From NCBI GenBank assembly GCA_009741485.1, contig CM019230.1, positions 11,938,446-12,002,445 of the forward strand: DNA of 64,000 nucleotides, in the 5' to 3' direction. Below the pieces are notes generated by a model, which saw only the letters and a program-made list of their open reading frames with translations, searched no databases and was not told the origin of the DNA. Positions within the stretch are counted from its first letter, which is position 1. Each line of letters starts with the position of its first letter. The DNA comes from Malurus cyaneus samueli. Lineage: Eukaryota > Chordata > Aves > Passeriformes > Maluridae. Below are positions 27,901-41,800 of this stretch, piece by piece. Both the position numbers and the translations under genes were made by a program.

Positions 27901-29895
27901 GGAGAGACGGGGCTTGGATGAAGATTAGGGGAAGCCATGCCAGAACACTAACAGAAATAGAGCACATTAAGTGCTCCTGACAGAACAGGCAATGGTGCAC
28001 ATCTGCATTCTGCCTGCCTGGGTCCAGGCAGGGATGAGTTTGAGCTCATGCAAACCTCAAAGCTGGTCTTGGAGCTTCCCAGACACATAATAACCATAAC
28101 AGAACCGTGGGATTTTCTGGATGCTGTTACGATGCTTGGTGAGGATCTAAAAAGCACCTCAGCCATGCCAGTGAGCACAAAGGTGAGAGGAATTTGTGTG
28201 AGGTGCCAGTCTGGGCTGCTGAGCACAGACAATGGCCAGTGACTGAATCTTCTGGAAGGCTGGTCCAAACATTGACTCCTGAGCCTTGGCACTGAGCATG
28301 GAAGCCAGGCAGACCCAGAGCCTGTGCTGGTACAGAGGGAGAGCCAGCATCGAGTCATGCAGACCCGGCCATGATGCCCAAAGGAAATCTCCCAGCCCCA
28401 GAGCTGGAGAAAGACATCTCACATCGTCAGGCAAGGAGTGTTGGAATTGTCCAAGGGCTCTCAGGAGCAGCAGCAGTGGCATAGTGCAGCAATGGATCCT
28501 GTTGGAGACACCAGCAGCATCCGGGACGTGGTGGGAGGTTTTCTGTGCTGCCTCAGCAGTGACAACAGGATCCCAGTGAAGTGCCACAGGCAGAAAGGAG
28601 TCCAGAGGAAAAATGGAGCCGTTCAACAAGGAGCAGGTGAGAGGGACTCAAATGTCCACCAACACATTCCTTCCTGTCCGCCACAGTCCCAGGGGAGCAG
28701 AGCTGAGAGGGATCCTCTCCCTCCTGCAGAGCACGGGACCATCCCCTGCAGATGGGTTCACATGCAGCCACCAGCACCTGTGAGCTCCTTCAGCTTCCTC
28801 AGGACAAATCCCAGGGTGCACAGGCAGTGGCAGTGCCAAAGGAATCCCAGAGCATTCCCAGTTCACGAACACAGGGCTGTGAGGTGAAGAGCTGTGTTCT
28901 CTGGTGGCTGCCCAGCCAAGGACCCTCCCTGGGGTGTGCTCAGATTTTGTCTTCTTCCTTCACCAAATGAGGGATCTTGGATTGTGACTGAAGAGTGAGG
29001 ATAGCAGGGGACCCAAAAAAGTCTACAGGATTGGGCTGGCAACAAAAAGCTCCAGAAAAAGGCTTGGTGTGGTGGAAACACAGAATTTTGGCAAACCAAT
29101 ATTGGGCTATGTGAACCTCTTACATGGTGCATCTCGGCACAGCACAAGCTTCTCAGCTCCATCTGCTTTCCCTGCCTGCCCTTCTCTCAACACAGCTGAC
29201 ACCCTCCAGGTGATGAGACCCTGCAAAAGCTACAGTCCAGTCATCCATCCATTCCCAACGATGCCCATTCCTGAGCTATGCCATGGCCAGTGATCCCTGC
29301 AGGATGCTCTGGCTCTCCCCGCTCTGGGCTGGGCACTCCTGGGACTGTCCCATGAACCCACTGGAGCAGGACAGGCACTCGTGGCCAGATCCTCTTCCCT
29401 GACCCTCTTCCTTCCCAGTGGGGCTGCTGGGGTCCAGTTTTGCCCACTTTACAGGCAGATTCCAAGGCCTCCATGGCTTCCAGGCAGAAGAGACACATCC
29501 CAGCACCAGGCAGTAGGAATTACCCAGGACTTTGAGATCATCTGGGTTTTACAGACCTTGACTGCTTGCAGAACTAAAGCATCACAGCTGGGAGCACCAG
29601 CTGCCCTTTCCCTGGAGCATGGGCACAGCCATCTGCCTGCCTCATGGGACAAGGTGTCCTGAGCCACCAGAACCTCCCTGTGCTGCACACTCTGCTCCCC
29701 TGAGAGGACCTGAACACACCAAGGGCCTTCCAGAGAGAGAAAAACACATCCAGGGCTCCCTACACGTCTGGTATTTGGCACAAGCAGATTTGAAGGTTGC
29801 TTTCCTCTTCCACCTGGAGGGCACGCCCAGAACGCAGGTATTCCACAGCTCTCAGTGAATCTTCCCATTCGTGTCCAACTTTACAAAATGAAAAT
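24950..29895. other. Intergenic region between the convergent MYOCD and MAP2K4 ends
   Basis: About 4.9 kb without any convincing exon on either strand. It contains a short A-rich repeat (26250-26275) and one CR1 (27325-27870). Numerous 60-170 codon ORFs have no splice context, no similarity I recognise, and overlap on both strands. Confidence 0.7.
27325..27870 (-). mobile_element. CR1 LINE, antisense
   Basis: Read on plus: atggaatcattgagtttgga, then cctgggcagcccctgccaag, ggggaaattcctcctgatgt, and later gacacgctccagcccctcca. This is the reverse complement of the CR1 3' region, running into upstream sequence at its right end. Confidence 0.93.
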
Positions 29896-29920
29896 AACAA
29901 GGTCACAGTCGCATCTTAGT

Positions 29921-29926
29921 TTTATT
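29921..29926 (-). terminator. MAP2K4: Distal MAP2K4 polyadenylation signal AATAAA
   Basis: A canonical hexamer on the minus strand (tttatt on plus). The minus strand then reads a GT/T-rich stretch (gaccttgttattttcatttt) within ~30-50 bp, as expected past a cleavage site at about 29900. Confidence 0.55.
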
Positions 29927-32320
29927 ACAACTGACCTGCAGGCAAAAGGATAGAACTATTACATAAACACTCTGATCCATGTATAATAGCTTAAATAGAG
30001 GAGGAAGTCAAACCAGGATACCGGATAAAATATTCGGAAGCTCTTTGAAGCAGTTATGTTCCTGAGCTTCATTTTACAGACAATAAGGCAACATCCCTGC
30101 ACATCAGCTTTCTGGTATTTTTTATACATTTTTTCTATGGTACAAGAAAAAAAATAACCAGGATTCACAATGTACAGTTCTTACACTATTTTCACAGCTT
30201 CTGAACACTATACACCTTTTTTTTCTTTTTTTTTCTTTAATAAAGATACATTGCAATAAATGGTGCACCCATAATAATTTATAATGATCTGTTAAATAGG
30301 CTAAACCTGTCCTGTACAGCCACCCAGGCAGCAGCACCTCATCCCTGTCTGTCACTGGCAACTCAAAGTTTTGCATTTCCATTCCCAGCAAACCAGTCCT
30401 GCTGCTAGAGATGGGTTCAGCACTACAGCACAGACTCAGCCACCCCGACAGGGCACAAGAAGGCAGAACCGTGTGTTTTGGGAGGATCCATCTGTGCCGG
30501 CCCTCTGAAAGGTTTTTGGGTTGCCTGTCACCAGGGAGAAGTGTCAGACTTTAACACCCAAAGGGAGGGGCAAAGCCCCACGTGTGGCTGCCCCTCCTGG
30601 GTCTGGGTCTCTTCAGCCACCCCAGCCAGCACCTCTCGACACCTGGAGCACCTGCGGTCCCATTTTGGGGGCTGAGGGCTGGAGAAAGGAATCACAGCTC
30701 CGTGGGATTTGCCTGAGAAAGGCCCTCGGGGTGGGGACAGAGTGACTGCTTTAGACATGCTCTGCACAGGTCTGATCCTTCCACAGGATGCACCAGGGCT
30801 GTCCGGAATGAGCAGTCACTGCAGAAACATCTGTCTGTTTTGGGAAGGCTTTGGTGGCTGCTGTGCCTGAGGAGCAGCCCAAGAGGAACACAATGCAGCA
30901 AGGGCAGGACCATGGGATGCTGTGGGCTCACACAGTGCCAGCCAAGGTGGCAGCTCCAGAGCCAGCAGGACACGTCACCTCAGTGGCCACAAACACCAGC
31001 AGTGTCCCAGCACGGCCCTGGCTCTCCATCAGCGGGGAGGGGCTGCTCTCAGCACTCTGCATCTTTGGCAGCTTTGGCTGGACACAGAACCCTTCCGGGG
31101 GATCCTGCCAGCACCACGCTGTTCTCATTCCCATTGCATCCTGGCTCCAGGCTTGCAGCCAAGCTCTGCCAGGAGGCTGCTCTAGCACTGATCAAGTCCC
31201 ACCAAACACCTAAAGCAGACAGCTCAAAATGGAAAGCAGAGACATTGCAGTCCCCCATTTTATCCCTGGTGTGCAACTAAACACCTGAAAACTGCAATAT
31301 TTGGGGAAAAATAGTTTTCAGGAAAAATTAATCTTGGAAAAATATGTCAATTGAACAAACAGAAAAGCCTGATGTGCTGTTTCACTTACGAATGGACCAG
31401 AGTATGACAGCTTGCCTGGTCCTGCTGGGCAGGATGATAGGAGTTAGATGGTCCTTCATTTCCACCTCATCTCCTCCTGCACCCAACAATCTGAGAGGTT
31501 TGCTCCAGTGCAGCATCAGGAGCTATGGAGGCCACAGAAGAGGTTTAATATCCAGGTGGTGGTGAATAATCTCCAGCAAGCTCAGCAGGGCACAACAGGC
31601 ACAGAGCCCTGTGCAGCCAGGGGCACCCCTCCATCCTGCTTGCAGTGGTGAGAGAGCTGAGGTTTGGAGTTGTGAGGGACACGGGGATGGGAGGGCTGGG
31701 CCAAAGGCACCAGGGCTGGGGACAGCAGGAACAGGAGGAACACTGGCCAGAAGTCACAGCCACTGGCTGGGGGACCATTAATGCAGCTGCAGCCTCTGTG
31801 GACGGCACTGGGTGAAGGCAAAGCAAAGCCAGTGGGTGGTGAGCACTGTGCACTATAAACCAGGTCAACAAGCAGGTTAAATTCAATCAAGTAGTTTAAT
31901 AATTCTTCAGGTCAAAGGTCTTATCTTACCAGGTAACAATTTACAGGACACCTAGTTAAGAGTGAAGAGTGGCTGGCTTGGTAAAAGGAGGAAAAATACA
32001 TTATGTCCCATCTCAATAGTTTAATGTTAGCCTCTTTCAACGCAACATATTTTTGGTAAAGACATATTCACTATATTTAACATGATCTCTCTTTAACAGG
32101 AAGTTCAGCTGAGCACACTGTCCCCAGAAAGTACACTGCGACTGTAAAGCAACAGAATTTCATAGCAGTAAATCTATTGCACTTTGTGAAGAATAAAATT
32201 CTCCTTTGCCTTTCCAGCTCCAGAAGGCAAAGCATTTCGTTGGTTAAGCAAGTTCTTCTCCCTCCAGGCAAAGTCTCTTAATGTTCAGACAGACAACGCC
32301 TAACTTTTGTTTGTTTGCTT

Positions 32321-32326
32321 TTTATT
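32321..32326 (-). terminator. MAP2K4: Candidate proximal MAP2K4 polyadenylation signal AATAAA
   Basis: A canonical hexamer about 390 nt after the stop codon. The following minus-strand sequence is GT/T-containing. Use would remove about 2.4 kb of 3'UTR. Confidence 0.3.
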
Positions 32327-32712
32327 ATTACTTGAAACAACAATTGGAAGAGTTTGAGAGAAAAATCTTTCCAGTAGCTGCTGAGAAGTCTCCAAGTTTT
32401 GAGTCTAGAAATGAATTTTAGGTGCTATCCAATCACGGTCAACAAATAAATGTACTTATTTCCACATTTCATGAATATGTCCACAAAAGAGCAAGATGAG
32501 GTCTCTCTGTGACCAACACTAACACTGTGTGATCAGGTATTACAGGGATGCACTTTATATGTGACAACAGTATACAGACAGGATGGAAATAACACCAATA
32601 TTATTGCACATGGTGTCTGGGCGAGCATTAAAAACACTGCAATATGTGATGAAAATTCTTTACAGCTTGTTTTCTCTCAGCCCTTTTTCTAGAGTTTGAT
32701 GTAGCAGCAGTA

Positions 32713-32826
32713 TCAATCCACGTACATTGGAGAGCTGGGAGTTGCTGGCATTTGATCCAGGATTTTACAAACATAGCATGCAACATCCACTGTGCGTTCC
32801 TCATACATCAGGATGAAGGGATGTTT
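32713..32826 (-). CDS. MAP2K4: MAP2K4 last coding exon: C-terminus with MAP3K docking region, residues 363-399
   Basis: The coding part is 114 nt (37 residues and TGA at 32713-32715). It encodes [18 protein letters not shown] and then [19 protein letters not shown]. In mammals the region around residues 364-387 is the DVD site that docks upstream MAP3Ks. Acceptor ccag. Confidence 0.98.
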   Translation of the reverse strand, partial: KHPFILMYEERTVDVACYVCKILDQMPATPSSPMYVD

Positions 32827-35800
32827 CTGGAATCAGATAAAACACAACAAAGTTATGGCTGCTCTCCTGGCATGTGCTCGTCAGATGAAAACTGAGCAGT
32901 TGAATTTGCCTGGTGCAAGAACACGGCTTTGTGGTGACTGTAGGACACCAGGACACAGCCTGGTCCATGGCTTTTCCATACTGGGAATCCACGTCTTTAA
33001 CGTGGGAGGTCACTGGGGTAGGACAGGACTCCCGAGTGTCAGAGCTGATGGGCAGTGAGGATGCACTGACATTTACTGAAACACTGTCAAGAGAGGTTCC
33101 ATCATCAGCCATGTCACAGTGGGGAGAGTGACAGGAGCCACAGGGGGTGGTTTGCAGAGGTCAAACCCAAGCCCTGCTCTCCTAAGCCCTAACCTCTGCC
33201 TTGGGCCAGACCCAAATCAGAGCAGCTGGGATTTAACATCAGAGAGGTTCTGGGGCAGGGCACCAGGCAAACCCCACTATCAGAAACCCAAGACTGGCTG
33301 TGGAACCACAGTCCCTGAACAGGTGCCTTCCAGAGCTCCCTGAAGGTGCAGAGTTGCCACATGTGACTGACCCAAGCCAAAAGGATTGTTGCTCTCTCTC
33401 CTTCAGCACCCTCAGCACAAACAGGCCCTGCTGCTGCCCCATTCCAAAGCTCTGCTCCTTCAGTTCTGACTTCTGCCTGAGCCCAGCCCCGTGGGAGCTG
33501 TGTTGGAGGCACTGACTGATGAGTGCTGCCCAGTGGATCAGGGCCTTGAACAAAGGGAGCATTCCATGGTCCCACTGCAGGGACTCTGATTTGCTGCCAC
33601 AGGGCACCTCCCCTGCTGACTCCCTGCCTTGCTGTTAGACACCCCCAACCCTGGCCATCACCACAGGCCAGAGGTGGTGCTCCTCCAGCTGTGGAGATGA
33701 ACACCCCACCCTTGTGGCCTGAGAAGATGAGAAATGACCTGGGACGTGAAGTCCAGCCCTGCTGTGTGACCAGCAGAGCCACCCAGCCAGCACTGAGAAC
33801 TCACCAGAAGCTCTTTGTACTTTGGCCTTTTGGACTCGTCCTTTGTAAGGCTGAAGAAAGAGAAATAGGAGAATGTGGGATCAGGGATATTGTTACAGAC
33901 ATCAAACAGTTAGAGGACATAATGCTGTCACAATGGGACTCATCACCTTTGGTTTTCTGGAACTGTGAGTGACCACAGGAATAACCTGCCTTCCTCCCTC
34001 CTTCCCTCCCAGCCCTCCCAGCTGTGCAAGCAGTGGCTGAGGCTGTGCCTGTGCCCTCCTGCCTCACAGCCAGCTCTGGTGGCACATCCTGCACCAAGCA
34101 GGACACAGCCACTGAGAAGGGACCAGAGAGGTAACACAGCTGCCTCATATGCCCAGGAGCTCAGCACTGCCAGCTGGAGCCAGGCACAGCATTGGAGCAG
34201 AAAACTGAACCAGCGTAAGCAGCAGCTCCAGGAAAGGGACTCCAGAGAAACATCTAACACAGGGGCGTGGGATGAAGGGGAAAAATGTTACACCAAGGCA
34301 TTCACAGCACTTTTTATACACCAGAAACTTTTTAACATTATTGAAATGTTAAATAAATGTCTCTTGCCCAGAGAAGCCGTGGCTGTCCCTGGTTCTCTGG
34401 AAGTGCCCAAGGTCAGGCTGGACAGGGCTGGGAGCAGCCTGGGATAGTGGAAGGTGTCCCTGCCCATGGCAGGGGGTGGAATCAGATGATCTTTAAGGTC
34501 CCTTCCAAGCCAAACCATTGCATGATGTAACTGCCCTGAACCCCTTGTGCAGCACCACAGCCCCTCCACCTGGGCCTGCCTGGGGGAAACCATCTCCAAT
34601 CTTCATCTTGACATATGACTGACACAGGACATGAGTGCAACAAATGAGCAAGCCACTGCCACAGGTCCTGACAGTCTCTGTGCTGAGCAGGACTGGGCAG
34701 GAGGGCTCCTGGCCTCATCAGACAAAAGGCAGGGCAGTACAGACCCTCTGTGCCTAACCATGGGACAATACTGCCAGGTGTCTCTGGCTTCTGCCTGCAG
34801 CAGAAAGGGCAATCAGCAGCTCTGTCCCAAGCCTGTGTCACATCAAGGAATGGGATGCATAGGCCAGGCCCTTACATGGTCACACAAACTTCCTGCCATG
34901 GAAACCTCCTTCCTTGCCATGCCTCTCTCTAGCACAACCTCCCAGAGGTTTTTTCCTAATTCCTTTCTGAAGAGCAGTTTCCAAGGTCTGCCCTTCAGTC
35001 TGAACCCAGACAAATCCCCATCACCTCCAGACCATTAAAATGTGAGCGGTCTTCACCCTTATGCTGGTGCAGGAATGTGACAAGAAGCCAGGAAGTGCTG
35101 GACACATGACCCTTGCCAAATACCAACAAAACAAACCAACTCCAAATGCTTTCAGCAGCACACACTTACCACAAGTTGACGAAGTTGATGAAACTTGGGG
35201 AAAACTCCCTTTCCTCTGAGTTACTCAGCTGTGGTGGGTCTCCTTTCACTACTTGTGTCAACTGGTCAAACACACTGTTCCACTTGGGGTAGGGGAATCG
35301 CCCCGTGGCCAGCTCATACTGCAGGGAGACAGCAACAGCACCAGGCAGGTTTACATTAGGTAAGTTCAATCAGGGCAAGAAAATGTCCGCAACGACCTTG
35401 AAATGCCCCCAAAGGAAGACTGAGATGAGATTCTACATCCTGTTCCCTATGATTCTAAGTAGAGTATCCAGCCGTAAGTTCTGCTGCCTGTGTGAGGAGC
35501 ATGGCCAGATTTACCCTGAGCAAGCCACACTTCTGTGCTGGCCATGTATGCTACTCCACTGATCATAAAATAAACCAGTGTAGGAGAGTAAAATCTTCCC
35601 AAGCATCCTAACAACCACTAGAGAAAATAGAGAATAACACGATCATAAGGTATCTTGAGTTAGAAAGGACCCATAAGGATCCCTGAATCCAACTCCCTGC
35701 TCCTCACAGGATAACGAAAATGAGGTTTTTTAAACATCAGTGATGAAAACAGAAGCTACTGGTTCATACTTACTGCTTCTGCTTCACAATCTGGAGAAAG

Positions 35801-38800
35801 TCAAGAGCTTCTCACTGTAGCAATGTGTGCAGCTAGCAGTGCTGTGGTTAAGGCAGCAGAATCAGAATCCCAGAACCCAGGATTAACCAAAGTCTCTGTG
35901 CAGCCAAAGCATAGCAGCTGCCAGGGCTATCAGTGGCTCATTCACACAGGCTGGATGCTCTGCTCTGCACCACCACACTCTGCACCCCTCCTCGGCTCAG
36001 ATTTTGAACACAAAATTCATTTACAACCCAACACCTCTTCCCTGATCAGACCTTGCTGCAGCCCAAGGCCCCCAAAGGGGCTCAGGAGAACCATCTACCT
36101 GGAAAGCATTCCGATTGTCCCTGAGCCAGGAGTGCCACTTCAGTCACAATGGGAAAGGAGCTGGGCTGTGCTGCCCCTGTGACATCTCCACACTGCACAG
36201 GGCACCCCAGCTGCAAAGCCCCTCACTTACCAAGGTAATCCCCAAGCTCCAGACATCAGAGCGGACATCGTAGCCTTGCCGGGATGCGCTGGGATCTATC
36301 CTTTCCGGCTGAAATGGGAAGAAGGACCAGTCAAGCTCTGTGCCATGCAGCAAGCAACAAGAAGCATCTGCAAACTTATTAAGAACTCTGAGTCTGTCCT
36401 GTGGAGCAGCACATGGCACAGCTCCAGAGGCAAACTTGTGGTTAGGGCAATCATCCACCCCAGCAGAGAAAAATCTTAAGGAACCACTTAAAACACTGAT
36501 TTTATGGAGGTATAGTGTAAAAGGCGATCAGAAATGGCAACATCACAGTTCAGTGTTTCAGGTTTTTTTCCCTTTTGCACAAACACCTTGAATAACTGTG
36601 ATTGTGTTATTTATTTTGTTTCATTCAACTTCAGGATCTCTTTAATGCAAAGTCTCACTTTCTCTGTTTTCGCAGCCAAATTGTTCCCAAGGGATTGTAA
36701 GAACTGGAATCAACACCTCATCCACCACCCTGGGGAAGTGAGGCTTAGCAACATCTACCAGAACTCTTCTAACCAACCAACTGCTCATTGCCAAACCTAA
36801 GAAACTATTAAAAACAATGTGCTTCAAGGAAAGCTCCTCTTAACTAGGTTTTGACCATCCCTTGAAGGCCACTATGATGTCACAAGGCTTTAAGACATTC
36901 AAAAAGTCTTTCATCGAAAGCAATATTGAGCTATGCATGGGTAATTCATATCTAAGAGCAAGTAATCCAGAGAGGTGAGCCAGCAAAGAAAGATCTTTAT
37001 ATCTTGCATATCATCAGTATGGGAAACCTCAGTCTGCCTTCTTTAATTAAAAATATAATAATTAACATGTCAAAAGAAACAGAGTATCATTCAGTTTTGA
37101 CTACAACAATAACAAGGATATCTGAATTGCAATAAATTCTGAATTGTAGGGTACAGGAAATACTCTGGAAGCCCTGGTTGCTTTGTAGGCTACATTTTGA
37201 TATAATTTCATGGCAGATGCAGCTGAAAATTGCAATGCAATGAACCAGGTCCTTCAGTGCAGCCTCAACAGTCCAGTGGACCACCACACAAGCAGACTAC
37301 CACAATTCCCGGGATACCCATGGGAATACCTCAGAGCATTCCTGATTACTCTGCCATGCTGCCAGCTCTCCTCCTCACAGCCACCACCCCCATGTGGCTG
37401 TCCCAGCTCTGACTGCTCCAGATCTCTCCTTCCCCTCAGCCACCAGCACCTTCACCTGCCCATGCCCTGCACACCCACAGACAGGAGGGAGGAGCTTCTG
37501 CCAAGCTCCAGAACCACTGAAGCTTCTCCAAGAGCCACCCCATGGTCCATTACTCCTCAATACACAAGAAATAACCTTCCCAGGGATACCAATATGTTTT
37601 ATCACACTCACTCTCAGTTACAGTATCTGCTTTGAACTGAGGTGGCTTCCCAAGGCCATACCCAGAATATTCTGCCTATCCCACCCTCCAAGCTCTGCCC
37701 TTTCCTTTCCTCCCTTACCCTTTGGTTGTGGTTTCCATTCAGCCTAAGCTCATACATTATTTATTCCTCTCATGGCTTGGATGGATGTTGCAATATTTCT
37801 GACAGGAGGGCAAAATAATAAAATTACTAAAATTCAATTCTCTTAAACCTACCATCAGCCTTCACATGCTCCTCCTGTAACTCAGTCAAAAGCTATCACA
37901 TCTACACTGCAGGTCCCCCGGAGTTCCTGCCTTCCCTGGGCCATCCAGAGCACCCATACTGGCTACAACAGACTGCCAGAGCAGCTGGGCAGGAGTCAAA
38001 AGCTAACAGGGCATGCACACCATTAAATTCAGGCATGCAGGGTTACAGAAACACAGCGACAACTTCCCCACAATTTTGCAGGAGGATGTGAATGGAAATG
38101 TATATTCCCAGTCCCTGCTACTTGCTTATTTGAAGGGAGGATGGTTTGATAAGCAGCAAACACTAAGGATGTGAATGTCCTTGGATGTTTCAGGAGGTTA
38201 CTGGTCAGTTTAGCAGCCTTGTTTGCCCACAGACCCTCCAACATTCCAGGGATGCAGGGCCCAGACCATGGGGCTCTCCTGCTGCCATTCTGCTGTGACT
38301 GCAGCCCTGCACACCCATCCTGCCTCCTCTCAGGGCAGAGCTCTCAGTGCATCCTCTCACCTCCAACCCCTCCTGCCAGGCTCCAGCAGCAGCAGTGGGT
38401 GTGAGGCACATGGAGAAACTCATTCCAGCCCTGGGGCCCCAATGCAAGTAGGGTGTGGAGTTGCTGGAGCGAGTCCAGAGAAGGGCACAAATTATTCAAG
38501 GGCTTGAGCCCCTCAGCTATAGTGACAGGCTGAGAGAGCTGGGGCTGCTCAGCCTGGAGCAGAGAAGGCTTGGGGTGAACTTATTCTGGCCTTTCAGTAT
38601 TTAAAAGGGGCTTATAAAAGAAAAAAAAAAAAAAAAAAAAAAAAAGAAAAAGACTTTTTACCAGGGCCTGGAGTGACAGGACAAGGGACAATAGTTTTAT
38701 ACTGAAAGACAGTAGATTTAGGTTAAATTTAAAAAAGAAATTGTTTACAATGAGGGTGGTGAGACCCTGGCACAGGGTGCCCAGAGCAGCTCTGGCTGCC

Positions 38801-41800
38801 CCATCCCTGGAAGCGTCCACAGCCAAGTTCAAGAAGGCTTGGAACCTGGTCTAGTGAGTAGCAGAGGTTGCTGGACAAGTGATCTCTGGGTTCAACCCAA
38901 ACCACTCAGAATTCTACAGTTCTATCCATGGTCCCCGTGCTGCAGGACATCGTGGACCACTATCCCTCTCCATGAGGCACAGTCACTGCCCATAAACATT
39001 TTGGCAATAGAAGGTTCCACAGCTGGTGGGTACCTTCCCAGCATGGAATCAGAGTCACCTTGCAGGAAAACAAGGACCACCCTGTGACAAAGGACTCTTC
39101 CTTTAGTCCCACACCCCACATGGAACATGCCACCCACAGACAGACACTGTTGCATGGGAATGGCAGCAGGTACCCCAGCCCTGAACTCTGCTGGGGACAC
39201 ACTATGATGTCTGGAAGCTTCCACCAGGGATGTACCAGCTCAGGACACAACAAATTATGGGGATGCTGGCCTGGCCAGTGCTGTGACCCCCACAGCACAG
39301 ACCCACAGGGATGTGCCACAGCAGAGCAGTTGCCAGGCTGCAGATAAAGGAGGGACTGCATGGGAGCAGCTACTCTGGGAAGGGCCAAACTGCCCAAAAG
39401 GATGGGTGGAATGAGTGTCACTGGTAAGACAGAGCTGGCTGTCCCAGGCACCCATGAAGGGCACCTGCTGCTGTGACTGAACAGAGCAAGGGCAATTTGG
39501 CCCTAGACCATGGTGGCACAGTTAGAGGGAAAGCAGGACAGACCAAAATAAATCCCATCTAAATACAGAGCAGGAACAATGCTGAGAATTTTCCATGTAG
39601 ATGACACGGGAGCAATTAACACCAACGAAGGAAGAGTCACCACGTCACAGTCTGGGGACCTGGAGCAAGGGCTGCAGACAAAGCCTGGTTCAGGCCAGGT
39701 GCCTTTCTGATGCCAAATACCAGGAAAGAAAATGGCTGAGGGGGAGACCCATCTCTGGATGTGCTGATGAGGTGAAGGGACAGTGTATGGATGCATCAGA
39801 GAAGGGTGCAGGCTGCCACAGGGCTTCTCACTAGTTCAGTGTCCATCTGAGCACCAGTGTATTGACTGAAAAATGAGCAGCATGGATCCCCCCTCTCCCC
39901 CAGACCCCAGCTACACAAACACAGCTCAGCTTGTGACACAAGACCAGATGCACACACAACTCCCTGTATGCCTGAGCTGTTGCATGTTGCTAAAGAGCAA
40001 AGTAGCATTTCTGGGCAAACCCAATTCTTGAAGCTCAGATCTGAGTTTTCACCAGTTACATAATCAGGTAATTTTACCCCACATGCAGCACAAACTCAAA
40101 ACTGCCTACATGGCAATAAAATGTACCTAACAAACTCTTCTTTGTTACTTAGGTCAATGCATCTCTAAACTAAAAAGAAAGTAAAGGGTTATCAGGAGCA
40201 AAGCACGACCACAGGACTCAAATCTTACCCCCTCCCAGAGGGAAGCTTCACAAACTTTAGCTGAGATGCCTTCAATGCAGAAAACATAAGGTCCCCCCAA
40301 AGTACAAAACTACTTTGGGAAGTTCTTCTGCTGCTCAGTAAAGTGTTGTTGCTCATTTTTCACACCAGAAAAGCTGATTGTTCTTTCTTCAGACCTCTCC
40401 CCTGCATCTCCCCTCATCTGCCCACTGAGATCCCCAGATGTTTTACTCCTGTGAGCCCCATCCCTGATGTTCCTGTAGGGCTGGACTGGCAGTTCAGATC
40501 CTGTAGGGTTGAACAAGAGACTGAGTGCAAACCTGCCCAGGGGAATCTCATCACCAGCTCTTTAGACATGACCACCATTTCCCAAAAAAGTCACAAGATG
40601 GTTTAGGTTGGAAGAGATCTTAAAGATCACTGATTTCCAACACCCTGCCATGGATAGGGACACCTCCCATAGGGACAGCTCCCATCGTCTCAGGTTGCTC
40701 CAAATCCTGTCCAGCCAGGCCTTGGACACTTCCAGAGATGGGGAAGCCACAGCTGCTCTGGATAACCTGTGCCAAGGCCTCACCACCCTCACAGGGAAGA
40801 ATTTTTTCCTAATACCCAATCTAAACCTACTCACAGTTTGAAGCCATTCCCTCCTGTCCTGTCACTCCAGTGAATAGTCCTGCTCCAGATTCTTTGCAGC
40901 CCTTCAGATACTGAAAGTGCTGTAAGGTCTCCACACAACCTTCTCTTGCCAGGCTGAGCAGCCTCAACTTTCTGTTTCCCTTGTGGAGATGCTCTAGTCC
41001 CCATATCAACTTCACAGCCTCCCCTGAACTTGCTCCAAGAGCTCCATGTCCTTCTTATGTCATGAGTCTCATGACTGTACACATTATTCCAGTATTCCAA
41101 AGAGTATCCAGTATTCCTGCTCTGTGAGCAGACTGTCCTCAGAAGAACAGGCTGTGCTGATTTTCTGGCAGACCTCCCTTTCCAACTCACAGCCCTACAG
41201 GAGGTGCTGGACTCCAAACAGAGGTGAGCACCCACCCACCCACTCACCCTCTGGCCAGTGTTACTGCTCAGCTCTGCAGTACATGGCATAGGCTCTCCCT
41301 TCGGTGGCACTGATCTCCCTGAGATTACAGCAATCTCTCTTTAAGTTCTTCTGCTAGCTGCTAGAGGTGAGGTGCCTAATTTCATGTGGATCTTGACCTT
41401 TATGCACAGTGAAGCTCATTAAGTTTTGGGATCTCCTGCTCACATAGGACTCACAGAAGGTGAGCTCAGTGCTGCCAAAGCCTTGGTCTAAGAGCAGATG
41501 TGAGTCATTTCACACAAGCACAATTACACATCACAATTACACTGTGCTGGCTAAAATCTTTTCTAAGGTCGTAGCCTCCTGTCCAGCACCAGCTCACCAA
41601 GGACAAAGCTATGAACACAGTTCCCTCTGGGTCTGTAGGGCAGTGACAGTCACAGAAGGTGTCCCACAGCATCCTATGCCACAGCCCTGGACACATGGAG
41701 GTGACCCACTCCTTGGCCAGGGAGTGACACAGCAGAGCAAAGGACACACAGTGTGATAGTGAAGAGCTCCCCAGTCACTCCACACCACCAGGACAGCAGC

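Larger units (their letters stand above)
29900..32712 (-). other. MAP2K4: MAP2K4 3' untranslated region
   Basis: AT-rich sequence runs from the stop to the distal AATAAA at 29921-29926 (minus). The length of about 2.8 kb is close to the ~2.4 kb of the human 3'UTR as I recall it. A second AATAAA at 32321-32326 lies only ~390 nt after the stop and could give a short-3'UTR isoform. The T/A-rich run around 30215-30260 lies inside it. The end point is inferred. Confidence 0.6.

Noticed and set aside
24950..29895. A third gene or lncRNA between MYOCD and MAP2K4
   Set aside because: Many overlapping short ORFs but no exon-like phase-consistent series, no recognised domain and a CR1 in the middle.
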